Shown in pieces: positions 1-8,500 of a stretch of DNA of 64,000 nt. The translations under genes and the position numbers were made by a program. The DNA is from Pseudoflavitalea sp. G-6-1-2 (GTDB lineage: Bacteria; Bacteroidota; Bacteroidia; Chitinophagales; Chitinophagaceae). The stretch covers positions 1,984,001 through 2,048,000 of the forward strand of contig NZ_JABBGB010000001.1 in NCBI RefSeq assembly GCF_012927185.1, in the 5' to 3' direction. The notes below the pieces were generated by a model, which was given only the letters and a program-made list of their open reading frames with translations, made no database searches and was not told the DNA's origin. Numbering within the stretch: the first letter of the stretch is position 1; each line of letters starts with the position of its first letter.

Positions 1-1
1 T

Positions 2-178
2 GCCTTTCATATGGGTTTTCTCGTAAATGATCAGGAGACGGTGCGATCTGTTTGGAAGCGTCTAAGCAATGGTGGTGTTGTGCTGGAGCAGGAACCACGT
101 AATATGCGGGGAGTGTTTGGTTTTTATCTGCATGCTCCGGGAAATATCCTGATAGAGGTAAGTACTGTTAGTGTTTGA
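2..178 (+). CDS. C-terminal fragment of a VOC (glyoxalase/bleomycin-resistance fold) protein
   Basis: The window opens inside a gene. The first 58 codons in this frame end at TGA (176-178). The peptide carries the usual C-terminal pattern of a VOC domain: a strand beginning HMGFLVND, a helix with VWKRL, then GVFGFYLHAPG and the closing strand ILIEV. In this family the final GFYLxxPxG-xxIEV strand normally carries a metal ligand glutamate, here in IEV. Only the last half-module is visible, so the substrate cannot be named. The start lies upstream of the window. The frame is confident; family assignment is moderate because the fragment is short. Confidence 0.6.
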   Translation, partial: AFHMGFLVNDQETVRSVWKRLSNGGVVLEQEPRNMRGVFGFYLHAPGNILIEVSTVSV

Positions 179-285
179 GCAATAATGCTGGATAGTCGTT
201 GGCGGGTAAGGAATATTTCTGACCTGTGAGTTAAATCCGGTCTTCCCCTGTATCGCTGATCTGTGGGGCATTGAACAAGGGGAAC

Positions 286-996
286 TCATTGGCTGATTGC
301 CATATAATCAAAATACTCGGACCAACTGAGTCCTTCTGGTAATTGCTGATTGCTAAACTCGATATGAAGTACACGTCGGGAAGAGGTTCCGGTACTGCGC
401 CCGGAAGCATGAAGCAGCAAAGGGTGCATCAGCATTACTCCTCCGGCTGCAACTTCGCAAACATCTTCGCCATTCGACAAGGTAATATTATCTGCGCGTT
501 GAATTCCTTTCAGGTGAGAACCAGGAATTACCCGCAATGCGCCGTTTTCTTCATTCGTGTCATCCAGATGGATACGTATAGTAAAGTTGTTTTCAAGGAT
601 GGTGAGGGGAGGCTGTACAGCAAATTGATCCTGTTTCGTTGTAAATGGCCCATAACCAGGAATTGGGGCTTTTTCTTTTACAGAGATCGTGAGATCCTGA
701 TGGTAGGCTACAAACCAATTTGAGTTTGCGGGTTTGTCAAAGTAGATGGACTTTGATACGAAATATCCTTCTCCAAATTGTTCGCTGATAAGTTTTCTTA
801 GAGTGTCGTTAAAGACCACATTTGCCAGTTGTGGTATTTCCTTCAACACTTGTCTTATTGCGAACAGGTCTTTTGTTTTTCGGAATGTGGCGTTTCCTGT
901 GTCAGCTTGATTGATGAATAGCTGCATCTGCTCAATCTCATCACTGGTATATATGCAGGATTCTATGGCGTATCCGTTTTGCTTGAAATTATTCAT
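286..996 (-). CDS. Phytanoyl-CoA dioxygenase (PhyH) family Fe(II)/2-oxoglutarate oxygenase
   Basis: A 236-residue protein of usual PhyH length. The non-haem iron facial triad is visible: His99 and Asp101 in AYHQDLT, and a distal His (His196 in LLLHASGRS). A following basic residue (SRRVLHIEF, about 207-208) is suited to bind the 2-oxoglutarate carboxylate. The segment HLDDTNEENGALRVIPGSH (143-161) is the typical core of the family. Such enzymes hydroxylate or oxidise small organic substrates; the substrate here is unknown. It is cytoplasmic, with no signal peptide. The ATG at 994-996 is the only plausible start. The gene stands alone, with a convergent VOC-type gene on one side and a stretch of small orphan genes on the other. 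Confidence 0.85.
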   Translation of the reverse strand: MNNFKQNGYAIESCIYTSDEIEQMQLFINQADTGNATFRKTKDLFAIRQVLKEIPQLANVVFNDTLRKLISEQFGEGYFVSKSIYFDKPANSNWFVAYHQDLTISVKEKAPIPGYGPFTTKQDQFAVQPPLTILENNFTIRIHLDDTNEENGALRVIPGSHLKGIQRADNITLSNGEDVCEVAAGGVMLMHPLLLHASGRSTGTSSRRVLHIEFSNQQLPEGLSWSEYFDYMAISQ

Positions 997-1067
997 CTCA
1001 ATTATTTGAAAGTCTTATCTAATGTGGTTGTGCAAGTTAACCAGATTAGAAATATAAACTATAGACA

Positions 1068-1166
1068 CTATTTACCGCGTGCCAATTGAGCCAGAGCTGG
1101 TGGATTTCTGCTATCTTTTTCCAAGTAATCTTCTTCAATTTTGCGGGAACATTTCGTGAAATTCAT
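1068..1166 (-). CDS. Possible 32-residue small ORF or gene remnant
   Basis: A short open frame (ATG at 1164-1166, stop 1068-1070) encodes a charged peptide containing KIEEDYLEKDSRNPPALAQL. Composition looks protein-like (Asp/Glu/Lys rich, no odd codons), but the frame has a stop only six codons upstream of the ATG and no clear promoter or ribosome site. It may be the tail of a lost gene at the edge of the accessory islet, or not coding at all. I do not recognise a family. Confidence 0.2.
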   Translation of the reverse strand: MNFTKCSRKIEEDYLEKDSRNPPALAQLARGK

Positions 1167-1281
1167 CTGGTCTTTGTTTATTCAAAACTGTGACGGGAAA
1201 ATCAGGCCACTATTTTTATAGTCGCTCCCAGTGCGATTTCCGAGTCGTCTTCTGTGTAAATCAATGTTATTTGTATCTTGA

Positions 1282-1491
1282 AGAAATACGATTGAATTCG
1301 ATTTCTCAAAAATTCACGTTTGCGATGAATGCAAGAGCGAGTACTATGCTGAGTGTTCCAAAATGGAGCAATTGTGCCCCGAATGTTCCCATTTACTCTA
1401 TGGATGTAAAAAATGTGATCATCAGTTTGAGAATGGTAGATGCAAAAAGTGTTATTGGGATAGCAGCAAGAGCGAATTTCTGAATAAGTAA
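1282..1491 (+). pseudogene. Cysteine-rich zinc-ribbon-like small protein lacking a proper start
   Basis: The frame encodes about 69 residues with five Cys-x2-Cys style knuckles: CDEC, CPEC, CKKC and KKC, with a His-rich segment between (CSHLLYGCKKCDHQFENG). This is a convincing zinc-binding pattern and must be the true coding frame, rather than the overlapping open frames here. However the frame is closed by TGA at 1279-1281 and contains no ATG, GTG or TTG before the conserved part; only ATT or ACG are available. A TTG-initiated KKYD start exists in the frame next to it, so a one-base frameshift near 1285-1293 is likely. It may be a decayed orphan gene or contain a sequencing error. The role is unknown. 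Confidence 0.5.
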
Positions 1492-1502
1492 TTTGACCAG
1501 AG

Positions 1503-2131
1503 TTGATATTGGGCGGGTGCTTGTCCCCCCCCCAAAAAAAAAAAATAACTGACATACGTTGTAAAGCTGGAATTCATGATGGTTGGCTGGACACTGCTGA
1601 GTGCTTTATAGAGCTTGACCACAGCATTTATATTGATATTCCTGTTGGTGAAGCCAGAGAGGTATCTGAGGTAACCCCAACAGAAGAGGCCACAACTATA
1701 TTTAATGACCTTTCCGACATTCCATGTTATCATGTAAATAAAGAGGAAAATCAATTGCTGAGATACAGGAAGCGCGCAAAAAGCGAAAACTGAAAATTTT
1801 TAATCGGTTAAGAAATTATTTCTGGGGCTTTGAGCCTCTTATTAAAGAATACCAGCCTTATAAAATTGAATTTTTTGAAAATAAGCTTAAGCATATCCTT
1901 AATAGATCTATTGTGGACTATCTCTGGGATGTGGACGATTGCGAGAAGGGGTTCTTTGAGCTTGATAACGGGTATCTAATATCCGAGCAATATATGGCTC
2001 CCAGCGGGACGGGGCTTGCCGGACTTCATTATTATGATAGTTTAGAAAGCTTGAGAAAACAAAAGAACATCAATTTAGGTCGATATTCTGAGCTTAGTAA
2101 TGATTCTACTGAGTTTCGGAAAGATAACTAA
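1503..2131 (+). pseudogene. Frameshifted orphan gene (immunity-protein-like), with a C9A12 homopolymer at its start
   Basis: Two open segments in different frames read as one protein. The first (from a TTG at 1503, to TGA at 1791-1793) contains DGWLDTAECFIELDHSIYID. The second continues in another frame from about 1751 as EIQEARKKRKLKIFNRL and then EPLIKEYQPYKIEFFENKL, ending at 2131 after FELDNGYLISEQYMAPSGTG and LHYYDSLESL. The second segment has no start of its own near its beginning, so a frameshift between about 1742 and 1757 is the simplest reading. The 5' end crosses nine C followed by twelve A (1525-1545), which makes the true N terminus uncertain. Family unknown; the islet setting resembles stray toxin-immunity genes (inference). 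Confidence 0.4.
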
Positions 2132-2135
2132 AGCC

Positions 2136-2197
2136 GGTTCGAAATGTTCTGTCAACATACGAAAATAGCGACCTGATTTTCAGATCGCTATTCTCTT
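2136..2197 (+). repeat. Direct repeat copy 1 with terminator hairpin
   Basis: This 62-base segment is nearly identical to 3781-3841: one indel, two substitutions and a changed hairpin loop. It begins GGTTCGAA and contains AATAGCGACCTGA and TCAGATCGCTATT, which fold into a 13-bp stem with one mismatch. It follows directly after the broken gene ending at 2131 and could act as a bidirectional terminator. The GGTTCGAA...CTGTC start resembles a tRNA T-arm, though the T-stem does not pair properly. Confidence 0.75.
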
Positions 2198-2576
2198 GCC
2201 GGAGAGATAAGTCGGTTTTCTAACCACCTGATTGATCGAGTTTTGAATTTAGATGAGAAACGTATTTGAAACTTTATGTCTTTCTGAGCAGTAGTAATAA
2301 ATCAATCATTGTTTGGCGTCAAAAAAAAGTAATAATCCATTAATTGGACTTAAAGCTAGAGTCAATGGGACACTGCGCCATAGTATTGTATAGAATTAAA
2401 ACAAGGAATCGGCTTCAAATATTTTCACAAAATGGAAGGATGAGTTTTATAAACGCAATACCTGCAAACAAAAGGCACAATAGATTATTGTTGAATTGAA
2501 ATATTGCAGAGAAAAGGAATAAATTCGCATGATACAGCAATGCTACTGCTAGCTGTGATTTTACAGGCAATAACAA
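2198..2576. other. AT-rich intergenic stretch without a recognisable gene
   Basis: About 380 bases between the first repeat and the next gene. I find no open frame with protein-like composition on either strand, no clear TAnnTTTG promoter box, and no strong hairpin. The base composition is visibly richer in A and T than the flanking core genes, as in the neighbouring orphan genes. It may hold decayed coding sequence. Confidence 0.4.
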
Positions 2577-3104
2577 ATGAACGACAATCGGAAAATGGCG
2601 AATATCGACTTACCACATTTTGGTCAAATTGACTTGACGCAATTAAAGGAATATTATTCTGCTGAGACTGTATTGAGTGGAACTATGCTTCATCTTGACT
2701 TGAATTTTGAAAATAAGAGCATAAGCGGAGAACAAGCAATAAATATTAAAGTATTTCTTGACAACATTTCTGCCTTAGATATTCAGAACAAATCGTCAAT
2801 TGACAAAAGTTTCAATGACGGCGGAGAAGCGGCTGACTATATAAACTTTTACTTAGACGAACTTGCTGAAGAAGAACTGCGAAATATTATTGACTACGAA
2901 GACAAAGACAAATCAAAGGAGCAACAACTTCTAAGTAAGTTAAAATTGATTAGGATTGGACTTTATCCTGACGGAAAATATGGCACTGACTATTATGGAG
3001 TTTTTGACTATTCAATAGATATTGATGGAGAACCGTGTAATCAACTTTTAGTTGTTAAAACAAATGAAAATGGTGACTTAGACCATGTAACCTGGGAAAG
3101 TTGA
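2577..3104 (+). CDS. DUF2004-like protein of unknown function
   Basis: A 175-residue, acidic, probably cytoplasmic protein. The N-terminal DLPHFGQIDL pattern, the central LDLNFENKSI, and the later DELAEEELRNII, LLSKLKLIRIGLYPDG and YYGVFDYSIDI segments match what I recall of the DUF2004 family, often found near toxin-immunity loci. An internal ATG at codon 7 (2595; MANIDLPHF) is the more usual family start, and the first ATG has no better ribosome site, so either start is possible. Low GC relative to the core genes around it suggests acquisition. No catalytic motif is seen. Confidence 0.6.
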   Translation: MNDNRKMANIDLPHFGQIDLTQLKEYYSAETVLSGTMLHLDLNFENKSISGEQAINIKVFLDNISALDIQNKSSIDKSFNDGGEAADYINFYLDELAEEELRNIIDYEDKDKSKEQQLLSKLKLIRIGLYPDGKYGTDYYGVFDYSIDIDGEPCNQLLVVKTNENGDLDHVTWES

Positions 3105-3209
3105 CAACAGAAACAAAAGTCATATAACAACGGTATTTATTTCGTGCCTACTAATTATTTAAAAGCCAAATTATTATTTAAGGAAGAATTAAAATTGTGA
3201 AAATAGTTC

Positions 3210-3258
3210 AAACGAAGAAAGCCTTCAATTCATTGAATTGAAGGCTTTCTTCGTTTTG
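3210..3258. terminator. Long perfect hairpin terminator
   Basis: The arms AAACGAAGAAAGCCTTC and GAAGGCTTTCTTCGTTT extend through AATTCA/TGAATT to a near-perfect stem of over 20 bp (3210-3256), with A-rich and T-rich flanks. This can end transcription in both directions: from the DUF2004-like gene rightward and from any leftward transcript. Confidence 0.8.
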
Positions 3259-3400
3259 TCGCCCTCACTGTACAATTTCCGAACCGTTTTTTGCTTGAGC
3301 TACAAAGAATTGTATTTTTAATTATTTGAAAGCTTGGGAGATATTGCTAGATATCCCAATTAATACTAATAGATACGCCGACTAACGAATTACTTTAATA

Positions 3401-3769
3401 ATGAGCGATAATCAACAAAAGCTAGAGAGGATCTTTAGTGATCTCAGAGATTTCCCTACTAGTATAAAAAGACTATTCCTTGAAACCCTACTTTTTAATT
3501 TCACTATTACAAGTCGTGCAATCCATTCAGATGAATCACAAACAGAGAAAGAAAAACTCGATGCATTAAAATGGCTTAATGAGTTGACTCATAGAATTTG
3601 GAATATTCGTTCAACATTAGATGAAAAGCAAAGTGATGATTGCATCCTTAGGCTTGATGAAAATTTGAAATTTTATGCAGGAATGAGCAATCACCTTAAT
3701 AACAATTTAACAGCCACACTCTTCTTAACATATGAGACAACTAAAATAATTGCCGAAGATAGATTTTAA
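3401..3769 (+). CDS. Hypothetical helical protein of the accessory islet
   Basis: A 122-residue protein with no signal peptide. It appears largely helical: LERIFSDLRDFPTSIKRLF, then SQTEKEKLDALKWLNELTHRIWNIRS, then DDCILRLDENLKFYAGMSNHL. I do not recognise a family. Size, AT-rich composition, and position immediately before a repeated terminator next to a tRNA gene match the other orphan genes of this islet, which resemble immunity-type genes (inference only). The ATG at 3401 is the first in frame after upstream stops; no Shine-Dalgarno sequence is evident, as expected for this phylum. Confidence 0.6.
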   Translation: MSDNQQKLERIFSDLRDFPTSIKRLFLETLLFNFTITSRAIHSDESQTEKEKLDALKWLNELTHRIWNIRSTLDEKQSDDCILRLDENLKFYAGMSNHLNNNLTATLFLTYETTKIIAEDRF

Positions 3770-3780
3770 GAGTGCGGTAT

Positions 3781-3841
3781 GGTTCGAATGTCCTGTCACC
3801 ATACGAAAATAGCGACCTGAAAATCAGATCGCTATTCTCTT
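3781..3841 (+). repeat. Direct repeat copy 2 with terminator hairpin, beside tRNA-Pro
   Basis: Second copy of the 2136-2197 repeat, 1,645 bases downstream. The hairpin (AATAGCGACCTGA / TCAGATCGCTATT) lies two bases beyond the 3' end of the minus-strand tRNA-Pro and probably terminates that tRNA transcript, while also ending the plus-strand orphan gene. Its GGTTCGAAT-gt-CCTGTC start is an inverted near-copy of the tRNA-Pro T-arm that lies about 70 bases away. Confidence 0.75.
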
Positions 3842-3843
3842 AG

Positions 3844-3917
3844 TCGGGAAGACAGGATTCGAACCTGCGACCCCCTGGTCCCAAACCAGGTGCGCTACCG
3901 GCCTGCGCTACTTCCCG
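3844..3917 (-). tRNA. tRNA-Pro (anticodon TGG)
   Basis: The reverse complement folds into a full cloverleaf: acceptor CGGGAAG pairs with CTTCCCG, the D arm contains AGCGCAG...GGTAGCGC, the anticodon arm is CTGGT-TTGGGA-CCAG with anticodon TGG, and the T arm is GCAGG-TTCGAAT-CCTGT. The discriminator base is A and CCA is not encoded. The 74-base length is normal. Confidence 0.95.
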
Positions 3918-3955
3918 AACTTTTTAACCGGACGCAATCCGTGAATTGCGGGATG

Positions 3956-3988
3956 CAAAAGTAAGGTTTTACATCACAAAAAAACAAA
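3956..3988 (-). promoter_or_regulatory. Bacteroidota-type promoter for tRNA-Pro
   Basis: On the minus strand, TTTG (3985-3988) and TACTTTTG (3956-3963) are separated by 21 bases, fitting the Bacteroidota -33 TTTG / -7 TAnnTTTG pattern, with the tRNA 5' end about 40 bases downstream. Confidence 0.55.
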
Positions 3989-4237
3989 GAATCCGGGTTT
4001 ATTTTTTATTGAAATTGAGTCTCTTTTCTGAAACTCCCGCCAGACAAGACTTTCAGCCTAATAAAAAATTTTCTTACTCAACCCCTTCATCCTCAGTTTT
4101 CTGCGGTTACCTGCAGAATTAACTGATGTGCTTTATTTCTTCCCGGTTCATCCATTTATTTTCACCCTCCGGCCCCTCCGCCGCATCCTTCCCTCTTTTT
4201 GTCGTTTCAACACCCGCTCACCTTCTTTTATCTCAAT

Positions 4238-4245
4238 TAGGTTTG
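4238..4245 (+). promoter_or_regulatory. -7 promoter box of the YceI gene
   Basis: TAGGTTTG matches the TAnnTTTG consensus 30 bases before the YceI start codon. No clear -33 TTG is seen at the expected distance. Confidence 0.45.
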
Positions 4246-4275
4246 CATCATCAATAAACCACCAAATTAAGCATC

Positions 4276-4851
4276 ATGAAAAAGTTAACTATCCTCCCTT
4301 TCCTCACCTTTGCACTGCTCTCCTGGAAATCGACTCCAGCCGATAACTGGGCATTTGACGAATATCATGCAAAGCTCCGTTTTTCTATCACTCACCTGAT
4401 GATGGCCGAAGTGGAAGGATCCTTCAAGATCAAAGAATCGAGCATTACTTCCAACGGAAAAGATTTCTCCGATGCCGTTGTTACACTCGTTGCTGATGCA
4501 GCCAGCGTTAACACCGAAAATGAAATGCGCGATAAAAATCTCCGTGCTGCTGATTGCCTCGATACCGATAAATTTCCAACGATCAGTTTCAAATCGACAT
4601 CATTCGTAAAGAAATCAGATAATGAGTACACTGTAACCGGACCGCTCACCCTGCACGGTGTTACCAAAGTAGTATCGTTGAATGCTGTTGCCAGAAATGG
4701 CGAAAACCCTATGAACCACGCTAAGATGTGCGGATTCAAAGTAACAGGTAAGATCAATAGAAAAGATTTCGGAGTAAGCAGTTCTACTCCTGCAGCACTG
4801 TTGGGTGATGAGATCGACGTTGTTGCGAATGTGGAATATGTAAAAAAGTAG
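4276..4851 (+). CDS. YceI-family secreted lipid-binding-type protein
   Basis: A 191-residue protein with a signal peptide (MKKLTILPFLTFALLSW, cleavage near residues 19-22) and a single YceI beta-barrel domain (about 24-190). Diagnostic segments are WAFDEYHAKLRFSITHLMM, VEGSFKIKE, KFPTISFKST, LTLHGVTKVV and NRKDFGVS. YceI proteins form lipocalin-like barrels that bind isoprenoid or other lipid chains in the periplasm. The gene is monocistronic; the next gene is convergent and its stop lies only one base away (4853). The ATG at 4276 is chosen because it begins the signal peptide. Confidence 0.92.
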   Translation: MKKLTILPFLTFALLSWKSTPADNWAFDEYHAKLRFSITHLMMAEVEGSFKIKESSITSNGKDFSDAVVTLVADAASVNTENEMRDKNLRAADCLDTDKFPTISFKSTSFVKKSDNEYTVTGPLTLHGVTKVVSLNAVARNGENPMNHAKMCGFKVTGKINRKDFGVSSSTPAALLGDEIDVVANVEYVKK

Positions 4852-4852
4852 A

Positions 4853-5485
4853 TTACACCAGTCTGTCGCGGAGCGCCTTTGCCACTGCTTCGCTCTTTGA
4901 GTTTACATGCAGCTTCTCGTAGATGCTGCGGATATGACTGCGAACGGTGTCGATAGAGATATTCATTTCAGCGGCCACCATTTTGTAGCTGTTTCCATCC
5001 ACCAGTGATTGCAGTACCTGTTTTTCGCGTTGCGAGAGGGAGTAATCCGGACTTGCAGCAGGCTGCATTCCCGCGAACATTTTCAGCACTTGTGTAGCAA
5101 TGGAGGCATTCATCGGAGCGCCGCCATCCTGCGCTTCCCGGATAAATTCAATCAATTTCGCCGGGGATGTTTTCTTCAGCAAATATCCGCTGGCACCCTG
5201 ACGAATAGCTTCAAACACATTCTTGTTATCATCAAATACGGTCAGCATCAGGATCTTCACATCCGGATGCTGGCTGCGTATTTTCGCCAGTCCCTCGATG
5301 CCCGTCATGCCCGGCATATCGATATCGAGCAACACCACATCGGGTTTCAGCGTGGAGATGTCATCAACGGCGGTTTCGCAGTTGTCGAATGCTCCGGCTA
5401 CCTCGAACCCGTCGGTATTGCTGAGCAGCAGCACCAGGGTTTCTCTCATCTCTTTGGCATCATCGTACAATAAGATCCTGATCAT
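4853..5485 (-). CDS. NarL/FixJ-type two-component response regulator
   Basis: A 210-residue protein. An N-terminal receiver (1-120) has the acidic pocket Asp8/Asp9, phosphoacceptor Asp54 (VLLDIDMPG), Thr82 and Lys104 (GYLLKKT). A C-terminal LuxR-type helix-turn-helix (about 148-206) shows LSQREKQVLQSLVDG and SIDTVRSHIRSIYEKLHV. It is encoded just downstream of the large sensor kinase on the same strand (55 bases apart), so the two form a two-component pair. The output is DNA binding; targets are not visible. All phosphorylation residues are intact. Confidence 0.95.
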   Translation of the reverse strand: MIRILLYDDAKEMRETLVLLLSNTDGFEVAGAFDNCETAVDDISTLKPDVVLLDIDMPGMTGIEGLAKIRSQHPDVKILMLTVFDDNKNVFEAIRQGASGYLLKKTSPAKLIEFIREAQDGGAPMNASIATQVLKMFAGMQPAASPDYSLSQREKQVLQSLVDGNSYKMVAAEMNISIDTVRSHIRSIYEKLHVNSKSEAVAKALRDRLV

Positions 5486-5540
5486 GTGAATAGTTTGGTA
5501 TGCAAAGGTAGTTCGTTCCGGCGTCCGCAGTATCGCATGA

Positions 5541-8500
5541 TTATGCTAAAGGAATCTGCAGCACCACCGAAGCGCCGGATTGCGGCGCTGTAATGATTTC
5601 CAGTGATCCGTTCATGGCTTCTGCACGCTTGCGCATGTTTCTGAGACCATTACCGCGCAGGGAAGCCGTCTGGTCTTTGTCTGCACTGAAACCAATGCCA
5701 TTATCGGTAATGTTCATCACCAGCATATTCTTTTGTTTGCGCAGGGTGATATCCACCTGCGTTGCTTTGGCATATTTCGCAATATTGTTGATGGCTTCTT
5801 TGAACACCAGAAAAATTTCCCTTCTCCATTCCATATCGAAGGTCATTTCTTTTACGGCTTCATCCACGGTGAATGAGTATTCGATATCGCTCGCTTCGAG
5901 CACATTTCCTGCAAATTCTTTCATGCGTGCGAGGATCTTTCGCATGGAATCGTTTACGGGGTTGATGCTCCATACAATATCATCCATGGCTTCCATAATG
6001 CGGGATGAGCTGTCGCTGATTCTGCTCATGTAATCCTGACTGGTCTTTTGATCTGAGTCGATCTTCTTCGCCGCCATATTGCTGAGGATATTGATGGTAC
6101 TGAGTGTTGAACCCATATCATCATGAAGATCACGCGCGAGGCGTGTACGGATCTTTTCTACCTGCAGCAATCTGCGTATGCGGAGGCGATAGAGATAGTA
6201 CAGTGCGCCGGCAATGCAAAGCACTACCAAACCAAAGAACCAGATGGTTCTCCAGAAAGGCGGCAGTATATTTATTTTGAGCGAAGTGATATTGGGGGAA
6301 TAGTTGCCTTCTTCATTTCTTGCACGCACCATGAACGTGTATTTCCCCGGAGGAAGCAGTGTGTAGTTCACCTGCAATGGACCGTCCATCCGCTGCCAGT
6401 CGCTGTTTGCGCCTTCGAGTTTGTAGTAATAACTGAGTTTGTCGATTCGGGTAAAACTGAGCGCAGCGAAGGTTAATGTAATAGAATTTCGGTTGTATGG
6501 AAGGGTTAGTGATCCGGCTTTCATCAGTGAATCTACCGGCAGAAACTCATTGAACAGTTTGCAGCTTCCGATCAGTACATCGGGTGGTAACGATTTATCG
6601 CGATACTGCTGCGGATCGAAGGAGACGAGGTTTGAGTTGCCTGCAAATACTATCCGGCCATCGCGGAGTTTCAGACTGGTTTCCATTACAAAACTGCTGT
6701 TGTACATGGTTACCAGTCCATCCCACTGTGTAAAGCGGATAAAATGTTTTCCATCGAGATTGTATTTGTAAATGCCGTTGGCAGTGCAAAGCCATACATT
6801 GTGCTGGTCGTCTACCTGCATGGTGAGTACGGGGCCAACAGGCCATTGCTTGTATCCTGGTGCGCGCGTGATCTGGCCAGTATTGAAGTTCAGCAGATCG
6901 AGTCCGTCATCTGCAAACGCATAGATGCTGTCGTTCACCTGAAGAATATCACGAACATGATTTCCAAACAGCATATCATGGGTTATGGACGAGCTGTATT
7001 GATTTACTACCTGCCCTGTGGTCGTATTCACCACTTTCACTCCGCTGCCGGTGGTGGCTACCCACAGCAATCCTCTGCTGTCGAGCATCAGTCTGGGAAG
7101 CACCGATCCGAATTGCTGAACAACTTTGAATGCACTGTCCTGAAGTCCGGAGCCTTTGGTCCATTTCAATAATTTCCCACTTTGTGTGGTGAACCAGATA
7201 TTCCCTTGTTTGTCTTCCTCTACCTGCCTGATGGTAGAACCTCCGAATGGCGCGGGTTTCAGGTATTCCGGTTTGCTCTTAATGGTGTCGAATACCATCA
7301 GCCTGCCCGCCTGGCAGGCAAACCATATTCTGCCTGTAGACTTTTGCTGATGCATATCCCAGACGAGATCGTAGTTGTCGTCGCCTTTTGGAGGATTGGC
7401 AAATTGAGGCATTTCGAGTTTCTTGAGATTGCTTTGGCGAGGCAGGGTTCCTCTGCCCCAGGTGCCCATCCAGATATTGCCATTAACATCTTCCATCAAT
7501 GAATTGATCGACGATCGTTTGGGAGTTTGCCGCAACAGCAGATGAAGGCTATTATTCACTTTGCTCATGGAGTTGAATAATCCGTTGTCCGTTGCTACCC
7601 AAAGTATTTGTTCTCTGTCCTGAATTACTGCATTCACCCTGTTGAATACGATGCTGTATTGCGTTACGTCTTTGAATACAAAACCTCCGAAATGATCTTC
7701 CTCGCGCATGGCCATAAAGTTCAGTCCGTATGCGAGTACGGTGGTGTCTGCAAATTCAGTGAACTTATGGATCTCGTAATAGCCGTCTGATGAAACAGCT
7801 GAAAGCCCCAGTGTATCATCACTCCAGTTATTGGTTCTTTCGTCGTAACAGAAGTTGCGATAGGTGAGTGCTGCTGTATCCCAGGTAGTGAGCCAATGCC
7901 TTCTTTTTACATCGATATAAATATTGTTCACGATATGCCCCAGTCGGGGATCGGCCAGCAGAAAATGTTTGGAGGCTGATATGCCGCTGCGGTATAGTTG
8001 TTTGGTGTTTCGATCGTAGTAAGCAAGGCCGTTATTGCCTGCAAGCCAGCAACGGCCTGTTTTTACATCATCGAATATGGTATTCAGGGCAAATGAACGG
8101 GGGATGGGGAATGGCGTATTGTCTTCGCGGAATGTTGCGGATTGTTCGTCGAAATAGAACCATCCGAAACTGCGTGCTAGAAGAAATACATTTCCTTTTC
8201 CGTCCTTATCGAGGAAGATATCTGTTGCTGAAGGTATGTTGATCCCGTTTGCTACTTTAACCTGTTTGAACCGGAATGTGGCTTTGTCGAATATGCCGAT
8301 GGTTTTTCCCATGCGCAGCCACATGCGACCCATGGTATCGCATAAGATCTGATTCACGGGAAGATGAGGGAGCCGGTCGTTGTTGCCCTGATAAGGAGAG
8401 AAGAATTGATATCCGTCGTATCGCTGCAATCCGTTCTCAGTGCCGATCCAGAGATAGCCACTGGGGTCCTGCCAAAGCGCATATACGAAGTTTGATGCCA

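Noticed and set aside
1190-1555. Overlapping open frames on both strands here (about 97 and 117 codons)
   Set aside because: The third frame carries the clear CxxC zinc-ribbon pattern, so these are shadows of a broken gene.
3121-3140. ATATAACAACGG after the DUF2004-like gene as an integron attC-like end
   Set aside because: No matching partner half-site or folding attC structure was found, and no integron integrase is present.
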